A stretch of 51,769 bases of DNA from Streptomyces sp. ISL-12 (GCF_018614415.1 NZ_JAGGOO010000085.1:1-51769); one strand, 5' to 3'; counted from the stretch's first letter, positions 1 through 8,452 are shown. Numbers and translations are program-made. The notes: generated by a model from the letters alone, not told the origin.

Positions 1-845
1 CCGCCCCCGGCGGCACCCCGCGGCCCTTCGTGACCCTCGGGGAACCCGAGGGATACGACGACGAGCGCGCCCGGCCCCGTCCGCTCGGGCGGCGGCCGCG
101 TTCCCAGGTCGTCGCCGCGGCCGTCTGTCTCGTACTCGGCGTGGGCCTGCTCACCGGTGCCGTCACCGGCAGCTGGCTCGCGGACGACTCCGGGGACGGT
201 GCCCACCAGAACACCTACGACGCCGCCGGCGACCTGTGGCACAACGCGCCGGTCGACGACCTCTTCCCGCCCACCGTGCGGGGCCAGGGCGCCGGCCCCG
301 GCGGTGCCGACCGCACCTGGACCCGCGTCGCCGTCGCCCCCGACAGCGGCTGCGGGCACGCCTTCGACCCCCTCCTGCGCAAGGCGCTCGCCCCGGTCGG
401 CTGCGCGCGCCTGCTGCGCGCCACCTACACCGACGCCACCCGCAGCCACGTCACCACCGTCGGACTCCTGTTCACCAAGGGCGACGCCGCCGCGATGACC
501 TCGCTGGCCGCCCGGTTCGAGGAAGAGGGCCTGGACCGCCGTACCGACCTGATGCCGCTGCCGTACGCCGCGAAGAACACCGCCGCCGCCGGCTTCGGCG
601 CGGCCCAGCGGGCCTCCTGGACGGTCTCCGTCCTCACCGACGCCCCGGTCGTCGTCTACGCCGTCTCCGGCTGGGCCGACGGCCGCGCGGTCGACGACCC
701 GCAGCCCGCCGAGGTGGCCATGGAGACCGGCGCCACCAGCGCCCCGGCGCAGGCGGGCCTCGGCCACGAGGCGCGGGGCCTCGCCGACCGCGTCGAACGC
801 CGCCTGCGCAAGAACGTCGGACCGGCCACGGAGCAGCCCTCGTGA
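1..845 (+). CDS. membrane-anchored protein of unknown function (5' end cut by window)
   Basis: The frame is open from base 3 without a stop, so the gene probably begins left of the window; GTG at 30 is a possible internal start. A short charged cytoplasmic N-terminus (Arg-rich, RPLGRRPRSQ) is followed by one membrane helix (VVAAAVCLVLGVGLLTGAV), then about 210 residues predicted outside the cell. The outer part has two Cys (DSGCGHAF and VGCARLL) that could form a disulfide. I do not recognise a family. Its stop overlaps the GTG of the downstream protease by 4 bases, so the two are translationally coupled, and the protein may act with that protease at the membrane. Confidence 0.7.
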   Translation, partial: APGGTPRPFVTLGEPEGYDDERARPRPLGRRPRSQVVAAAVCLVLGVGLLTGAVTGSWLADDSGDGAHQNTYDAAGDLWHNAPVDDLFPPTVRGQGAGPGGADRTWTRVAVAPDSGCGHAFDPLLRKALAPVGCARLLRATYTDATRSHVTTVGLLFTKGDAAAMTSLAARFEEEGLDRRTDLMPLPYAAKNTAAAGFGAAQRASWTVSVLTDAPVVVYAVSGWADGRAVDDPQPAEVAMETGATSAPAQAGLGHEARGLADRVERRLRKNVGPATEQPS

Positions 846-2029
846 CGCACGCCGTGATGAACGCCCGCCGCCGCACCGCCGCCCTCGGCGTCCTCCTCGC
901 GGCCTCCCTGGCCCTGGTGCCCTCCACCGCCGCCCACGCCGACGGCATACGGGCCAAGCAGTGGTCCCTGGACGCCCTGCACCTGGACGAGGTGTGGCGG
1001 ACCACCAAGGGCGCCGGCGTCACCGTCGCCGTCCTGGACACCGGCGTCGAGGCCGACCACCCCGACCTGGCCGGCAACGTCCTGACCGGCGCGGACCTCG
1101 TCGGCTTCGGGGCCGAGGACGGCGACCGGGCCTGGGCCCGGCACGGCACCGCCATGGCCGGGATCATCGCCGGGCACGGACACGGCACCGGCAACGGGGA
1201 CGGCGTCATGGGCGTCGCCCCCGAGGCCAAGGTGCTGCCCGTCCGCGTCATCCTGGAGGACGGCGACCCGGCCCGCGCCAAGGCCCGCAAGTCCCGCGGC
1301 GGCGCCCTCGCCGAGGGCATCCGCTGGGCCGCCGACCACGGCGCCGACGTCATCAACCTCTCCCTCGGCGACGACTCCTCCTCCGCCCACCCGGAACCCG
1401 CCGAGGACGAGGCCATCCAGTACGCCCTGAAGAAGAACGTCGTCGTCGTCGCCTCGGCCGGCAACGGCGGCGAGAAGGGCGACCACATCTCCTACCCGGC
1501 CGCCTACCCCGGCGTGATCGCCGCGACCGCCGTCGACCGCTACGGCACCCGCGCCTCCTTCTCCACCCGCCGCTGGTACGCCACGGTCGCCGCCCCCGGC
1601 GTCGACGTGATCATCGCCGACCCCGACCACCAGTACTACGAGGGCTGGGGCACCAGCGCCGCCGCCGCCTTCGTCTCCGGCTCCGTCGCCCTGATCCGGG
1701 CCGCCCACCCCGGCCTGAGTCCGGCACAGATCAAGAGCCTCCTGGAGGACACCGCCGACAACGCCCCCGCCGACGGCCGCGACGACTCCCGCGGCTACGG
1801 CTTCATCGACCCGGCCGCCGCGATCGAGGCCGCCGGCCGGCTGAAGGCCCAGAGCCTGGAACCGGCGGCGTACGGCGAGAAGTACTTCGGCGACGGTCCC
1901 GACGACGAGACCTCACCCGGCTCCACCTCCGCCTGGGTGGCTCCGCTCGCGGGCGGCGCCGGCGGGGTGCTGCTGGTCGCGGCGGTGGTGCTGTGGCGGG
2001 GCCGCCGCACCCGCTACGACGAATTCTGA
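842..2029 (+). CDS. secreted, membrane-anchored S8 (subtilisin/mycosin-like) serine protease
   Basis: A signal peptide (residues 8-33, ending TAAHA) precedes a subtilase domain with the full triad: Asp66 in VAVLDTG, His101 in RHGTAMAGI and Ser272 in WGTSAAAAF. A Pro/Ser/Thr-containing linker leads to one C-terminal helix (residues about 360-385) and a short basic tail, RGRRTRYDEF. Signal peptide, protease and C-terminal anchor is the architecture of mycosins (MycP), the proteases of type VII secretion systems. No ecc or esx gene is visible here, so a link to type VII secretion is only an inference. The GTG start overlaps the preceding stop; ATG at 857 is the alternative. The end overlaps the convergent beta-lactamase-fold gene by 16 bases. 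Confidence 0.9.
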   Translation: MTHAVMNARRRTAALGVLLAASLALVPSTAAHADGIRAKQWSLDALHLDEVWRTTKGAGVTVAVLDTGVEADHPDLAGNVLTGADLVGFGAEDGDRAWARHGTAMAGIIAGHGHGTGNGDGVMGVAPEAKVLPVRVILEDGDPARAKARKSRGGALAEGIRWAADHGADVINLSLGDDSSSAHPEPAEDEAIQYALKKNVVVVASAGNGGEKGDHISYPAAYPGVIAATAVDRYGTRASFSTRRWYATVAAPGVDVIIADPDHQYYEGWGTSAAAAFVSGSVALIRAAHPGLSPAQIKSLLEDTADNAPADGRDDSRGYGFIDPAAAIEAAGRLKAQSLEPAAYGEKYFGDGPDDETSPGSTSAWVAPLAGGAGGVLLVAAVVLWRGRRTRYDEF

Positions 2030-2973
2030 GCGAGCTCCGGTTCGGCGGAGGCGGTCGCGCCGTCCGCACCGCACACCGACACCGCCGCCTTCGCCGCCGC
2101 CTCGACCAGCGAGATCCCCGCCGCCTTGGTGGTGTTGCCCTGCGACAGCGCGGCCACCAGGAGGTCACGGCCGTCGACCGTCACCCGCCCGATGCTGTTG
2201 ATCACCCACAGCCCCGTCGTACTCCGTGGCAGCCAGCCGTTCTTCAGCGCCGACGACGAGCCCGCCGCCGACACCCCCCAGTCCTGGTCGTCCGCTATCT
2301 GTTCCATCAGCCCCTGGAGATACGTCCGGGACGCCGGCGTCAGTACCGAGTCGCTCCCGAACACCTGCTGGAGCAGGACCAGTTGGTCCGCCGCCGTGGT
2401 CGTGGTCAGCCCCCACAGGTCGCCGTCCCCGCCCTCGGTCCCGGTGAGCCCGAAGCGCTCGTTCGCGGCGTCCAGCCCGTCGGCCCCGCCGATCGTGCGC
2501 CACAGTGCCGTCGCGGAGGCGTTGTCGCTGTTCTCGATCATGGCGGTGGCGTACGTACGCTCCGCCGAGGTCAGCGAACGCCCCGCGTCCTGGGCCTGGA
2601 GCAGCAGCGTCGCCAGGATGTCGACCTTGACGATGCTCGCGGTGGCGAAGGTGCCGTCGCCGTACGCGGCGCTCTCGCCGGTCTCCGGGTCCAGCACCGC
2701 CACCGACATGAGTGTGCCGTCCGCCACGGACACCGCCGTCATGGCCTTCGCCAGCAGCGCGTCCCGGTCCACGGCGGGTTCCGCCGAAGGTTCCACCGAT
2801 GCCTCCCCGTCCCCGTCCGTCGGTGCCGAGGCCGACGCCGCCCCCGACGCGGGCGACGATACGGCGGCCGTGCTCGCGTGCGCGCGCAGGTACACCGTCC
2901 CCGCCGTCGTACCGCCGCCGACGACGGCACAGGCGAGGGCCGCGTACAGCAGCCTGGATCTGAAGGAGGCCAT
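2014..2973 (-). CDS. exported serine hydrolase of the class A beta-lactamase / PBP-like fold
   Basis: 319 residues. An N-terminal hydrophobic segment (LLYAALACAVVGGGTTAGTV) acts as signal or anchor, followed by an Ala/Ser/Pro/Glu-rich linker to about residue 68. The catalytic domain shows the SxxK motif (Ser113-Lys116, SIVK), SDN at 149-151 and KNG at 244-246 in place of the usual KTG. I do not see a clear omega-loop Glu (ExxLN), so true beta-lactamase activity is doubtful; a peptidoglycan-active or penicillin-binding serine hydrolase is equally likely. It acts outside the membrane. It is transcribed divergently from the SseB gene and convergently, with overlapping ends, to the protease gene. 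Confidence 0.85.
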   Translation of the reverse strand: MASFRSRLLYAALACAVVGGGTTAGTVYLRAHASTAAVSSPASGAASASAPTDGDGEASVEPSAEPAVDRDALLAKAMTAVSVADGTLMSVAVLDPETGESAAYGDGTFATASIVKVDILATLLLQAQDAGRSLTSAERTYATAMIENSDNASATALWRTIGGADGLDAANERFGLTGTEGGDGDLWGLTTTTAADQLVLLQQVFGSDSVLTPASRTYLQGLMEQIADDQDWGVSAAGSSSALKNGWLPRSTTGLWVINSIGRVTVDGRDLLVAALSQGNTTKAAGISLVEAAAKAAVSVCGADGATASAEPELAQNSS

Positions 2974-3087
2974 GACCGCGATGGTCGCGGCGGCACCTGA
3001 GCGCCCCGTATGACGCGCGTTAAATGTGGGTCAGGGATTCCTGAGAAGTCCGTGAGGGGTGTGACGAGCGCGTTTCACGGCCCCCGA

Positions 3088-3093
3088 TAGGGT
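3088..3093 (+). promoter_or_regulatory. -10 hexamer of a probable leaderless promoter for the SseB gene
   Basis: TAGGGT lies exactly 8 bases upstream of the GTG at 3102, placing the transcription start at or next to the start codon. No Shine-Dalgarno sequence lies between. No convincing -35 hexamer is visible. Confidence 0.45.
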
Positions 3094-3101
3094 CGGGGAC
3101 C

Positions 3102-3896
3102 GTGGCGAACAAGAACATTCCCGACCCCGGCTACTCCGACGACGACGGCTCCGCCGACCCCCGGCTGAGCGCGGCGCTCGCCGCCTGGGCCGAGGACCGC
3201 ACCGCCCTCGCACCGGTCCTGGCGGCGCTCAAGGGCGCCCGGCTGCTGGTCCCCGTCGTGGCCGTCCTCGGGGAGGTCGAGGAGGACGGTCAAGAAGGGG
3301 GCGAAGCTCCCTGGAAGGGCGGTGGTGGGCGACGGGAGGGCGGGCTGCGCCGCGAGAAGACCAGCGACATGGCCGTACCGACGCTGAAGGCCGGCGGCCG
3401 GACCGCGCTGCCCGCGTTCACCTCCACCGACTCGCTCGCCCGCTGGGACCCGGCGGCCCGCCCCGTCGCCGTACCCCTGCACCAGGCGCTCCAGGCCGCC
3501 GCGCACGAGAAGGCGGACACCGTCGTGCTGGACCTGGCCGGACCGGTGCCGTTCGAGCTGACCGGCCCGGCGCTGCTGGCCCTCGCGGAGGGACGTACGA
3601 CCACGGACCCGCTGGCCGACCCCGCGGTCGTGGAAGCGGTGCGTGGCGCCGTGGCCGCCGTGGGCGCGGTGGAACGGGCCTACCTCGGACCCGGGCAGGG
3701 CGACGGCACGCTCGCTCTGGTCCTCCACCCCGGCATGCCGAACGACGTCAGTGTCCACGCGGTCGCCCGGCGGCTGGCCGCCGACGAGACACTGCGGGCC
3801 CGCCTGGTGCGCGGCCTCGACCTGGCACTGCTGCCGGCCGGGGCGACGCCGCCGGGCGAGCCCTTGTACGTCCGTACGGCGGCGGGTCAGCCGTAG
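3102..3896 (+). CDS. SseB-domain protein
   Basis: 264 residues with an SseB-type fold: an N-terminal segment that varies the phrase ALKGARLLVPVVAVL, then a conserved middle (LPAFTSTDSLARWDP, PVAVPLHQAL) typical of SseB N-terminal domains, and a C-terminal Ala-rich region ending in LALLPAG. The family's biochemical role is unknown; E. coli SseB is linked to serine sensitivity. No signal peptide, so cytoplasmic. The GTG start lies 8 bases after a TAGGGT -10 hexamer, so the message is probably leaderless. The stop overlaps the convergent DUF1844 gene by 10 bases. Cytoplasmic SseB proteins next to infC are usual in Streptomyces (from memory). Confidence 0.85.
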   Translation: MANKNIPDPGYSDDDGSADPRLSAALAAWAEDRTALAPVLAALKGARLLVPVVAVLGEVEEDGQEGGEAPWKGGGGRREGGLRREKTSDMAVPTLKAGGRTALPAFTSTDSLARWDPAARPVAVPLHQALQAAAHEKADTVVLDLAGPVPFELTGPALLALAEGRTTTDPLADPAVVEAVRGAVAAVGAVERAYLGPGQGDGTLALVLHPGMPNDVSVHAVARRLAADETLRARLVRGLDLALLPAGATPPGEPLYVRTAAGQP

Positions 3897-4252
3897 ACCG
3901 CTCCCGTGTACTTCTCGCCCGGGCCCTGGCCCGGGTCGTCGGGCACGAGCGACGCCTCGCGGAACGCCAGCTGCAGCGACTTCAGGCCGTCGCGCAGCGG
4001 GGCGGCGTGGAAGGAACTGATCTCCGTCGCGCTCGCGTCCAGCAGACCGGCCAGCGCGTGCACCAGCTTGCGGGCCTCGTCCAGGTCCTTGTGCGCGTCG
4101 CCGTCCTCCGTCAGCCCCAGCTTCACGGCCGCGGCGCTCATCAGGTTGACGGCGACCGTGACGATCACCTCGACCGCCGGGACCTCGGCGATGTCGCGGG
4201 TCATGGCGTCGAAGTCGGGATTCACGGAAGAACCGGCAGGCGTGTCACTCAT
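3887..4252 (-). CDS. DUF1844 family protein
   Basis: A small cytoplasmic protein of 121 residues from the ATG of MSDTPAG; an ATG three codons upstream (MCGMSD) is possible but less likely. The body matches DUF1844: a predicted helix with VEVIVTVAVNLMSAAAVKLGL, then DLDEARKLVHALAGLLDA and a C-terminal segment ending in EKYTGAVYG. The function of the family is unknown. It is consistently found beside infC in actinomycetes (from memory). It diverges from infC and converges on the SseB gene with a 10-base overlap. Confidence 0.85.
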   Translation of the reverse strand: MSDTPAGSSVNPDFDAMTRDIAEVPAVEVIVTVAVNLMSAAAVKLGLTEDGDAHKDLDEARKLVHALAGLLDASATEISSFHAAPLRDGLKSLQLAFREASLVPDDPGQGPGEKYTGAVYG

Positions 4253-4300
4253 GCCGCACACGATAGGCGCAGGACGGCAGGGGTCCCCACCCGGTCTCGG

Positions 4301-4331
4301 TTGGCACGTTTCGAGCGAAAGCTGCTAACCT
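4301..4331 (+). promoter_or_regulatory. candidate promoter of the infC-rpmI-rplT operon
   Basis: TTGGCA (4301-4306) and TAACCT (4326-4331) are separated by 19 bases; shifting the -10 to CTAACC gives 18. If used, the transcript has a leader of about 300 nt before infC. Spacing is slightly long, so moderate confidence. Confidence 0.4.
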
Positions 4332-4637
4332 TGTGTAACGACCGGTCGGACACGTATGCCTCACGGCGACGCGACCGACCTCAAGTGGAGGCCATTCGAA
4401 CTCCCACCTGACCGTCCCCCGGGACGGCGGGTCACCGGTCAGGCGGTCCCGTCCACGACGGGGACCAGCCCGAAAGCGCGCCCCGCGATCATCGCGACGG
4501 TGCTCCGGTAGCAGTTCGAGGAGCCCCGCCTGTGATCGTCCGGGGCATTTTTCATGTCTCGGCGCGGTTAGGTCTATCGAAACAGACGTAACGCGGCTGT
4601 CCGCCAGACGGTCGCGTGGTGCTACCGAGGAGGATCC
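4332..4637 (+). promoter_or_regulatory. long structured 5' leader of infC
   Basis: This stretch has no conventional gene. It contains several GC-rich inverted segments around 4385-4470 and an open frame from ATG 4356 to TAG 4509-4511 (51 codons) that stops 11 bases before the hairpin-plus-U-run at 4523. After that come about 85 nt and the infC ribosome binding site GAGGAGG. The layout (leader, possible short ORF, terminator, then IF3/L35/L20 genes) is what one expects for an attenuated leader, as known for L20 leaders in Firmicutes; I cannot match it to that RNA family by eye. Confidence 0.45.
4523..4552 (+). terminator. intrinsic terminator / attenuator inside the infC leader
   Basis: GCCCCG (4523-4528) pairs with CGGGGC (4541-4546) around a 12-base loop, followed at once by A and five T (4548-4552). 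A U-run this clean is rare in this GC-rich window. Its place upstream of infC, not after a gene on the same strand, suggests an attenuator, although it could also end a transcript arriving from further upstream. Confidence 0.6.
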
Positions 4638-5291
4638 ATCAGCGCCGAGCCCCGCATCAACGACCGGATTCGCGTTCCCGAGGTGCGACTTGTCGGTCCC
4701 AGCGGCGAGCAGGTCGGGATTGTCCCGCTTGCCAAGGCCCTGGAGCTTGCGCAGGAGTACGACCTCGATCTCGTCGAGGTCGCGGCGAACGCCCGTCCGC
4801 CCGTGTGCAAGCTCATGGACTACGGGAAGTTCAAGTACGAGTCGGCCATGAAGGCCCGTGAGGCGCGCAAGAACCAGGCGCACACGGTCATCAAGGAGAT
4901 GAAGCTCCGGCCGAAGATCGACCCGCACGACTATGACACCAAGAAGGGTCACGTCGTCCGGTTCCTCAAGCAGGGCGACAAGGTCAAGATCACGATCATG
5001 TTCCGCGGTCGCGAGCAGTCCCGGCCCGAGCTGGGCTACCGGCTGCTGCAGCGCCTCGCGGAGGACGTGGCCGACCTCGGGTTCGTGGAGTCGAACCCGA
5101 AGCAGGACGGCCGCAACATGATCATGGTCCTCGGTCCGCACAAGAAGAAGACCGAGGCGATGGCCGAGGCCCGCCAGGCGCAGGAAGCCCGCAAGGCCGA
5201 GGCGAAGGCCAACCCCGGCCGTTCGATGAACGCCGCGGACCCCGACGCCGCCAACGCCGAGGCCCAGGCCGAGGCATCCGCCGAGGCGTGA
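4638..5291 (+). CDS. infC: translation initiation factor IF-3
   Basis: IF-3 binds the 30S subunit, keeps it apart from 50S and checks start-codon/initiator-tRNA pairing. Both domains are present: the N-domain (RINDRIRVPEVRLVG, DLDLVEVAANARPPVCKLMDYG), the basic linker helix (KFKYESAMKAREARKN) and the C-domain (KLRPKIDPHDYDTKKG, FRGREQSRPELG). An Ala/Glu-rich tail of about 40 residues follows, common in actinobacteria. The first ATG or GTG in frame (GTG 4683) would delete 15 conserved N-terminal residues. Conservation instead begins at ATC 4638 (ISAEPRINDRIRVPE), directly after GAGGAGG. A non-standard start allows IF-3 to autoregulate, as with AUU in E. coli infC. First gene of infC-rpmI-rplT. 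Confidence 0.95.
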   Translation: MSAEPRINDRIRVPEVRLVGPSGEQVGIVPLAKALELAQEYDLDLVEVAANARPPVCKLMDYGKFKYESAMKAREARKNQAHTVIKEMKLRPKIDPHDYDTKKGHVVRFLKQGDKVKITIMFRGREQSRPELGYRLLQRLAEDVADLGFVESNPKQDGRNMIMVLGPHKKKTEAMAEARQAQEARKAEAKANPGRSMNAADPDAANAEAQAEASAEA

Positions 5292-5401
5292 CCTCCCGGG
5301 ACGCGAGTCCCAGGACGTAACCGATACACGAGCGACGCTCCACCGTGCCCGGTTTCCACGACCGGGCATCGGAGCGCCACCCACGAGGAGATAACGGCGC
5401 T

Positions 5402-5596
5402 ATGCCGAAGAACAAGTCGCACAGCGGTGCCAGCAAGCGCTTCAAGATCACCGGCTCCGGCAAGGTGCTCCGCGAGCGTGCCGGCAAGCGCCACCTGCTC
5501 GAGCACAAGTCGTCCCGTGTGACGCGTCGCCTCACCGGCAACGCCGAGATGGCCCCGGGCGACGCCGCGAAGATCAAGAAGCTTCTCGGCAAGTGA
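5402..5596 (+). CDS. rpmI: 50S ribosomal protein L35
   Basis: A 64-residue basic protein beginning MPKNKSHSGASKRFK and containing the L35 signature region KRFKITGSGKV and RAGKRHLLEHKSS. Its length is normal for the family. ATG 5402 is preceded by GAGGAG at 5385-5390; the in-frame GTG at 5345 would add an unconserved extension and is rejected. It is the middle gene of the conserved IF3-L35-L20 operon, 110 bases after infC. Confidence 0.97.
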   Translation: MPKNKSHSGASKRFKITGSGKVLRERAGKRHLLEHKSSRVTRRLTGNAEMAPGDAAKIKKLLGK

Positions 5597-5693
5597 CGTA
5601 CGGGCGCCACTGAGCGCCGTACGGCAGGACCGGGACCCAATCGATACCGGGCCGTGTGCGGACCACCGCGGCCCCGCTACAAGGAGTTAAAAA

Positions 5694-6077
5694 GTGGCAC
5701 GCGTCAAGCGGGCAGTCAACGCCCACAAGAAGCGCCGGGCGATCCTCGAGCAGGCCTCCGGCTACCGCGGTCAGCGTTCGCGCCTGTACCGCAAGGCCAA
5801 GGAGCAGGTCACCCACTCGCTGGTCTACAACTACAACGACCGCAAGAAGCGCAAGGGTGACTTCCGCCAGCTGTGGATCCAGCGCATCAACGCCGCTGCC
5901 CGCGCCAACGGCATCACGTACAACCGCTTCATCCAGGGTCTGAAGGCCGCCAACGTCGAGGTGGACCGCAAGATCCTCGCCGAGCTGGCCGTCAACGACG
6001 CGAACGCGTTCGCCGCGCTCGTCGAGGTCGCCCAGAAGGCGCTGCCGAGCGACGTCAACGCGCCGAAGGCCGCGTGA
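5694..6077 (+). CDS. rplT: 50S ribosomal protein L20
   Basis: 127 residues. L20 is an early assembly protein of the 50S subunit that binds 23S rRNA. The conserved basic N-terminus (ARVKRAVNAHKKRRAIL), the motif SGYRGQRSRLYRKAKEQ and the globular C-half (LWIQRINAAARANGITYN) are all visible. The GTG start follows AAGGAG at 5682-5687. L20 is the autoregulator of the infC-rpmI-rplT operon in other bacteria, which makes the structured infC leader here relevant. Confidence 0.97.
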   Translation: MARVKRAVNAHKKRRAILEQASGYRGQRSRLYRKAKEQVTHSLVYNYNDRKKRKGDFRQLWIQRINAAARANGITYNRFIQGLKAANVEVDRKILAELAVNDANAFAALVEVAQKALPSDVNAPKAA

Positions 6078-6110
6078 CGCTGCGCCGGCTTTAGGCCGAC
6101 GTGACCGCAG

Positions 6111-6140
6111 GGGCCCGCAGGCTACGGCTTGCGGGTCCTG
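6111..6140 (+). terminator. hairpin terminator after rplT
   Basis: CCCGCAGGC (6114-6122) and GGCTTGCGGG flank a three-base loop to give about 9 paired bases including one G-T. Only a short weak T-tract (TGCTTTG) follows, as usual in Streptomyces. Confidence 0.55.
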
Positions 6141-6163
6141 TGCTTTGTAATCCGCGGGCCGTC

Positions 6164-6220
6164 GGGGGCTGGTCGCGCCCACGCGGCGGAGCCGCACATC
6201 GATACCGCCCCGCGCCCCTA
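6164..6220 (-). repeat. dispersed intergenic repeat, copy A
   Basis: On the minus strand it begins AGGGGCGCGGGGCGGTATCG and ends CGCGACCAGCCCC. Aligned by eye with copy B at 36512-36573, all but about six of the first 53 bases are identical. It sits between the rplT terminator and the methyltransferase gene and encodes nothing visible. Confidence 0.7.
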
Positions 6221-6245
6221 GGTGTCTCTCCCTGAAGGTCGTTGC

Positions 6246-7091
<846 letters not shown>

Positions 7092-7141
7092 TAGGGTGAC
7101 CAACTCGGGACCCCGGCGTGGCGGAGAGGTGGGGTACGGAG

Positions 7142-8287
7142 ATGGTCGGCACGAGCAGCGCACCGGAAGCATGTCGGGCCGGGCGCCCGCCCGCGCCCCG
7201 GCCCGGTGAACCCGCCGGCACCGGCCTCGATACCGGCCTCGACCCCGACGAACTGCCCGACGGCCTCGTCGTCGCCGACGAGCACGGACGGGTGATCCGC
7301 TTCAACGCCGCCGCCGAGCGCGTCACCGCCCGCCGCGCCGCCGAGGCACTCGGCGAGAGCCTGGAGAAGGCCCTCCCCTTAGAGGACCTCGAAGGCCGCC
7401 GCTGGTGGCAGCTGACCGACCCCTACGGCGGCCTCGCCATCCGCAACCGCCAGCCCGAGCGCAACCTGCTGCTGCCCGGCGGCCGGGAGGTCCTGGTCTC
7501 CGCCCGGTACGTGCGCACCCGCCCCACCGGCCCCGTCCGCCGTGTCGTCGTCACCCTGCGCGACACGGAGGCCCGCCGCCGCACCGAGCGCAGCCACGCC
7601 GAGCTGATCGCCACCGTCGCCCACGAACTGCGCTCCCCGCTCACCTCGGTGAAGGGCTTCACGGCCACGCTGCTCGCCAAATGGGAACGGTTCACCGACG
7701 ACCAGAAACGGCTGATGCTGGAGACCGTCGACGCCGACGCCGACCGCGTCACCCGGCTCATCGCCGAACTGCTCGACATCTCCCGCATCGACTCCGGCCG
7801 CCTGGAGCTGCGCCGCCAGCCCGTCGACATCGGCGCCGCCGTCGGCCGCCACATCCAGGCGTACGTCGCCGCCGGGCAGAGCGCCGACCGGTTCCTGCTC
7901 CGGCTCGCGCAGCCGCTGCCCGACCTGTGGGCCGACCCCGACAAGGTCGACCAGGTGCTCAGCAACCTCATCGAAAATGCCGTGCGCCACGGCGACGGAA
8001 CCGTCACCATCGACATCACGCCCGCGCCGTCCCCCCGCGAAGGGGAGGGCACCGGCACGTCGGTCACGGTGAGCGACGAGGGGCCCGGCATCCCGGAGGA
8101 GTCCATGAACCGCGTCTTCACCCGCTTCTGGCGGGGCAGCAAGCGCGGCGGCACCGGCCTCGGGCTCTACATCGTCAAGGGCATCGTGGAGGCCCACGGC
8201 GGCACCATCACCGTCGGCCGGGGTCCGCGGGGCGGCGCCGAGTTCCGATTTACGCTGCCCGTGAGCGCTCCGGCCTATCTGGCCTGA
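7142..8287 (+). CDS. soluble PAS-domain sensor histidine kinase (contains a TTA codon)
   Basis: 381 residues from ATG 7142 (GAGGTGGGG 7 bases upstream; GTG 7118 is the alternative). No membrane segment, so cytoplasmic. An N-terminal PAS domain (DGLVVADEHGRVIRFNAAAE) is followed by HisKA with phospho-acceptor His161 in VAHELRSPLTSVKG. Then comes HATPase_c: N box (LSNLIENAVRHG), G1 (VSDEGPGIP), F (FTRFWRGS) and G2 (GGTGLGLYIVKGIVEAHGG). No response regulator is adjacent, so it is an orphan and its partner is unknown. Codon 80 (7379-7381) is TTA, the rare leucine codon read by the developmental tRNA bldA in Streptomyces, which predicts late or stationary-phase translation. Confidence 0.93.
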   Translation: MVGTSSAPEACRAGRPPAPRPGEPAGTGLDTGLDPDELPDGLVVADEHGRVIRFNAAAERVTARRAAEALGESLEKALPLEDLEGRRWWQLTDPYGGLAIRNRQPERNLLLPGGREVLVSARYVRTRPTGPVRRVVVTLRDTEARRRTERSHAELIATVAHELRSPLTSVKGFTATLLAKWERFTDDQKRLMLETVDADADRVTRLIAELLDISRIDSGRLELRRQPVDIGAAVGRHIQAYVAAGQSADRFLLRLAQPLPDLWADPDKVDQVLSNLIENAVRHGDGTVTIDITPAPSPREGEGTGTSVTVSDEGPGIPEESMNRVFTRFWRGSKRGGTGLGLYIVKGIVEAHGGTITVGRGPRGGAEFRFTLPVSAPAYLA

Positions 8288-8323
8288 GCCGCCCGCGGGC
8301 GCCATCGCGTTCCTCCACCCCGT

Positions 8324-8431
8324 TAGACTCGGCCTTTGGCACCTTTGTGTCCCCGTTCCAGGGACGACACGTCCCCCGAGTCGGGACGGGGACCATCCGC
8401 CTGGGGGCACCTCCCAGCGTTAGCTGGGGGA
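8324..8431 (+). promoter_or_regulatory. candidate -10 and leader hairpin upstream of pheS
   Basis: TAGACT (8324-8329) is a good Streptomyces -10 hexamer without a clear -35. In the following leader, CTCCCAGC and GCTGGGGG (about 8411-8430) form a stable hairpin with a four-base loop and no U-run. It could modulate pheST expression or be a recurring Streptomyces intergenic stem. Confidence 0.35.
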
Positions 8432-8452
8432 CAATCGGAAGCACGGGAAGAG

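Noticed and set aside
634..1708. Long open frames on the strand opposite the protease gene, and many similar long opposite-strand frames elsewhere (for example 5574-7172, 23068-24987, 40942-42327)
   Set aside because: High GC leaves few stops in non-coding frames. Their translations are Gly/Ala/Arg/Val-rich with no domains and overlap well supported genes.
1..2029. A type VII secretion locus
   Set aside because: Only a mycosin-like protease is present; no EccC, EccD, EccB or WXG100 gene occurs in the window.
2014..2973. Calling this gene an antibiotic-resistance beta-lactamase
   Set aside because: SxxK and SDN are present, but KTG is KNG and no omega-loop Glu motif is visible.
4385..4411. 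Tiny AUU-started ORF in the infC leader after GTGGAGG
   Set aside because: The gap between GGAGG and ATT is only two bases and the frame has five codons; too little to support.
8330..8452. Phe-rich leader peptide controlling pheST
   Set aside because: One frame reads several Phe codons (TTT, TTT, TTC at 8333-8353), but no suitable start codon or ribosome binding site precedes them, and no U-run terminator follows.
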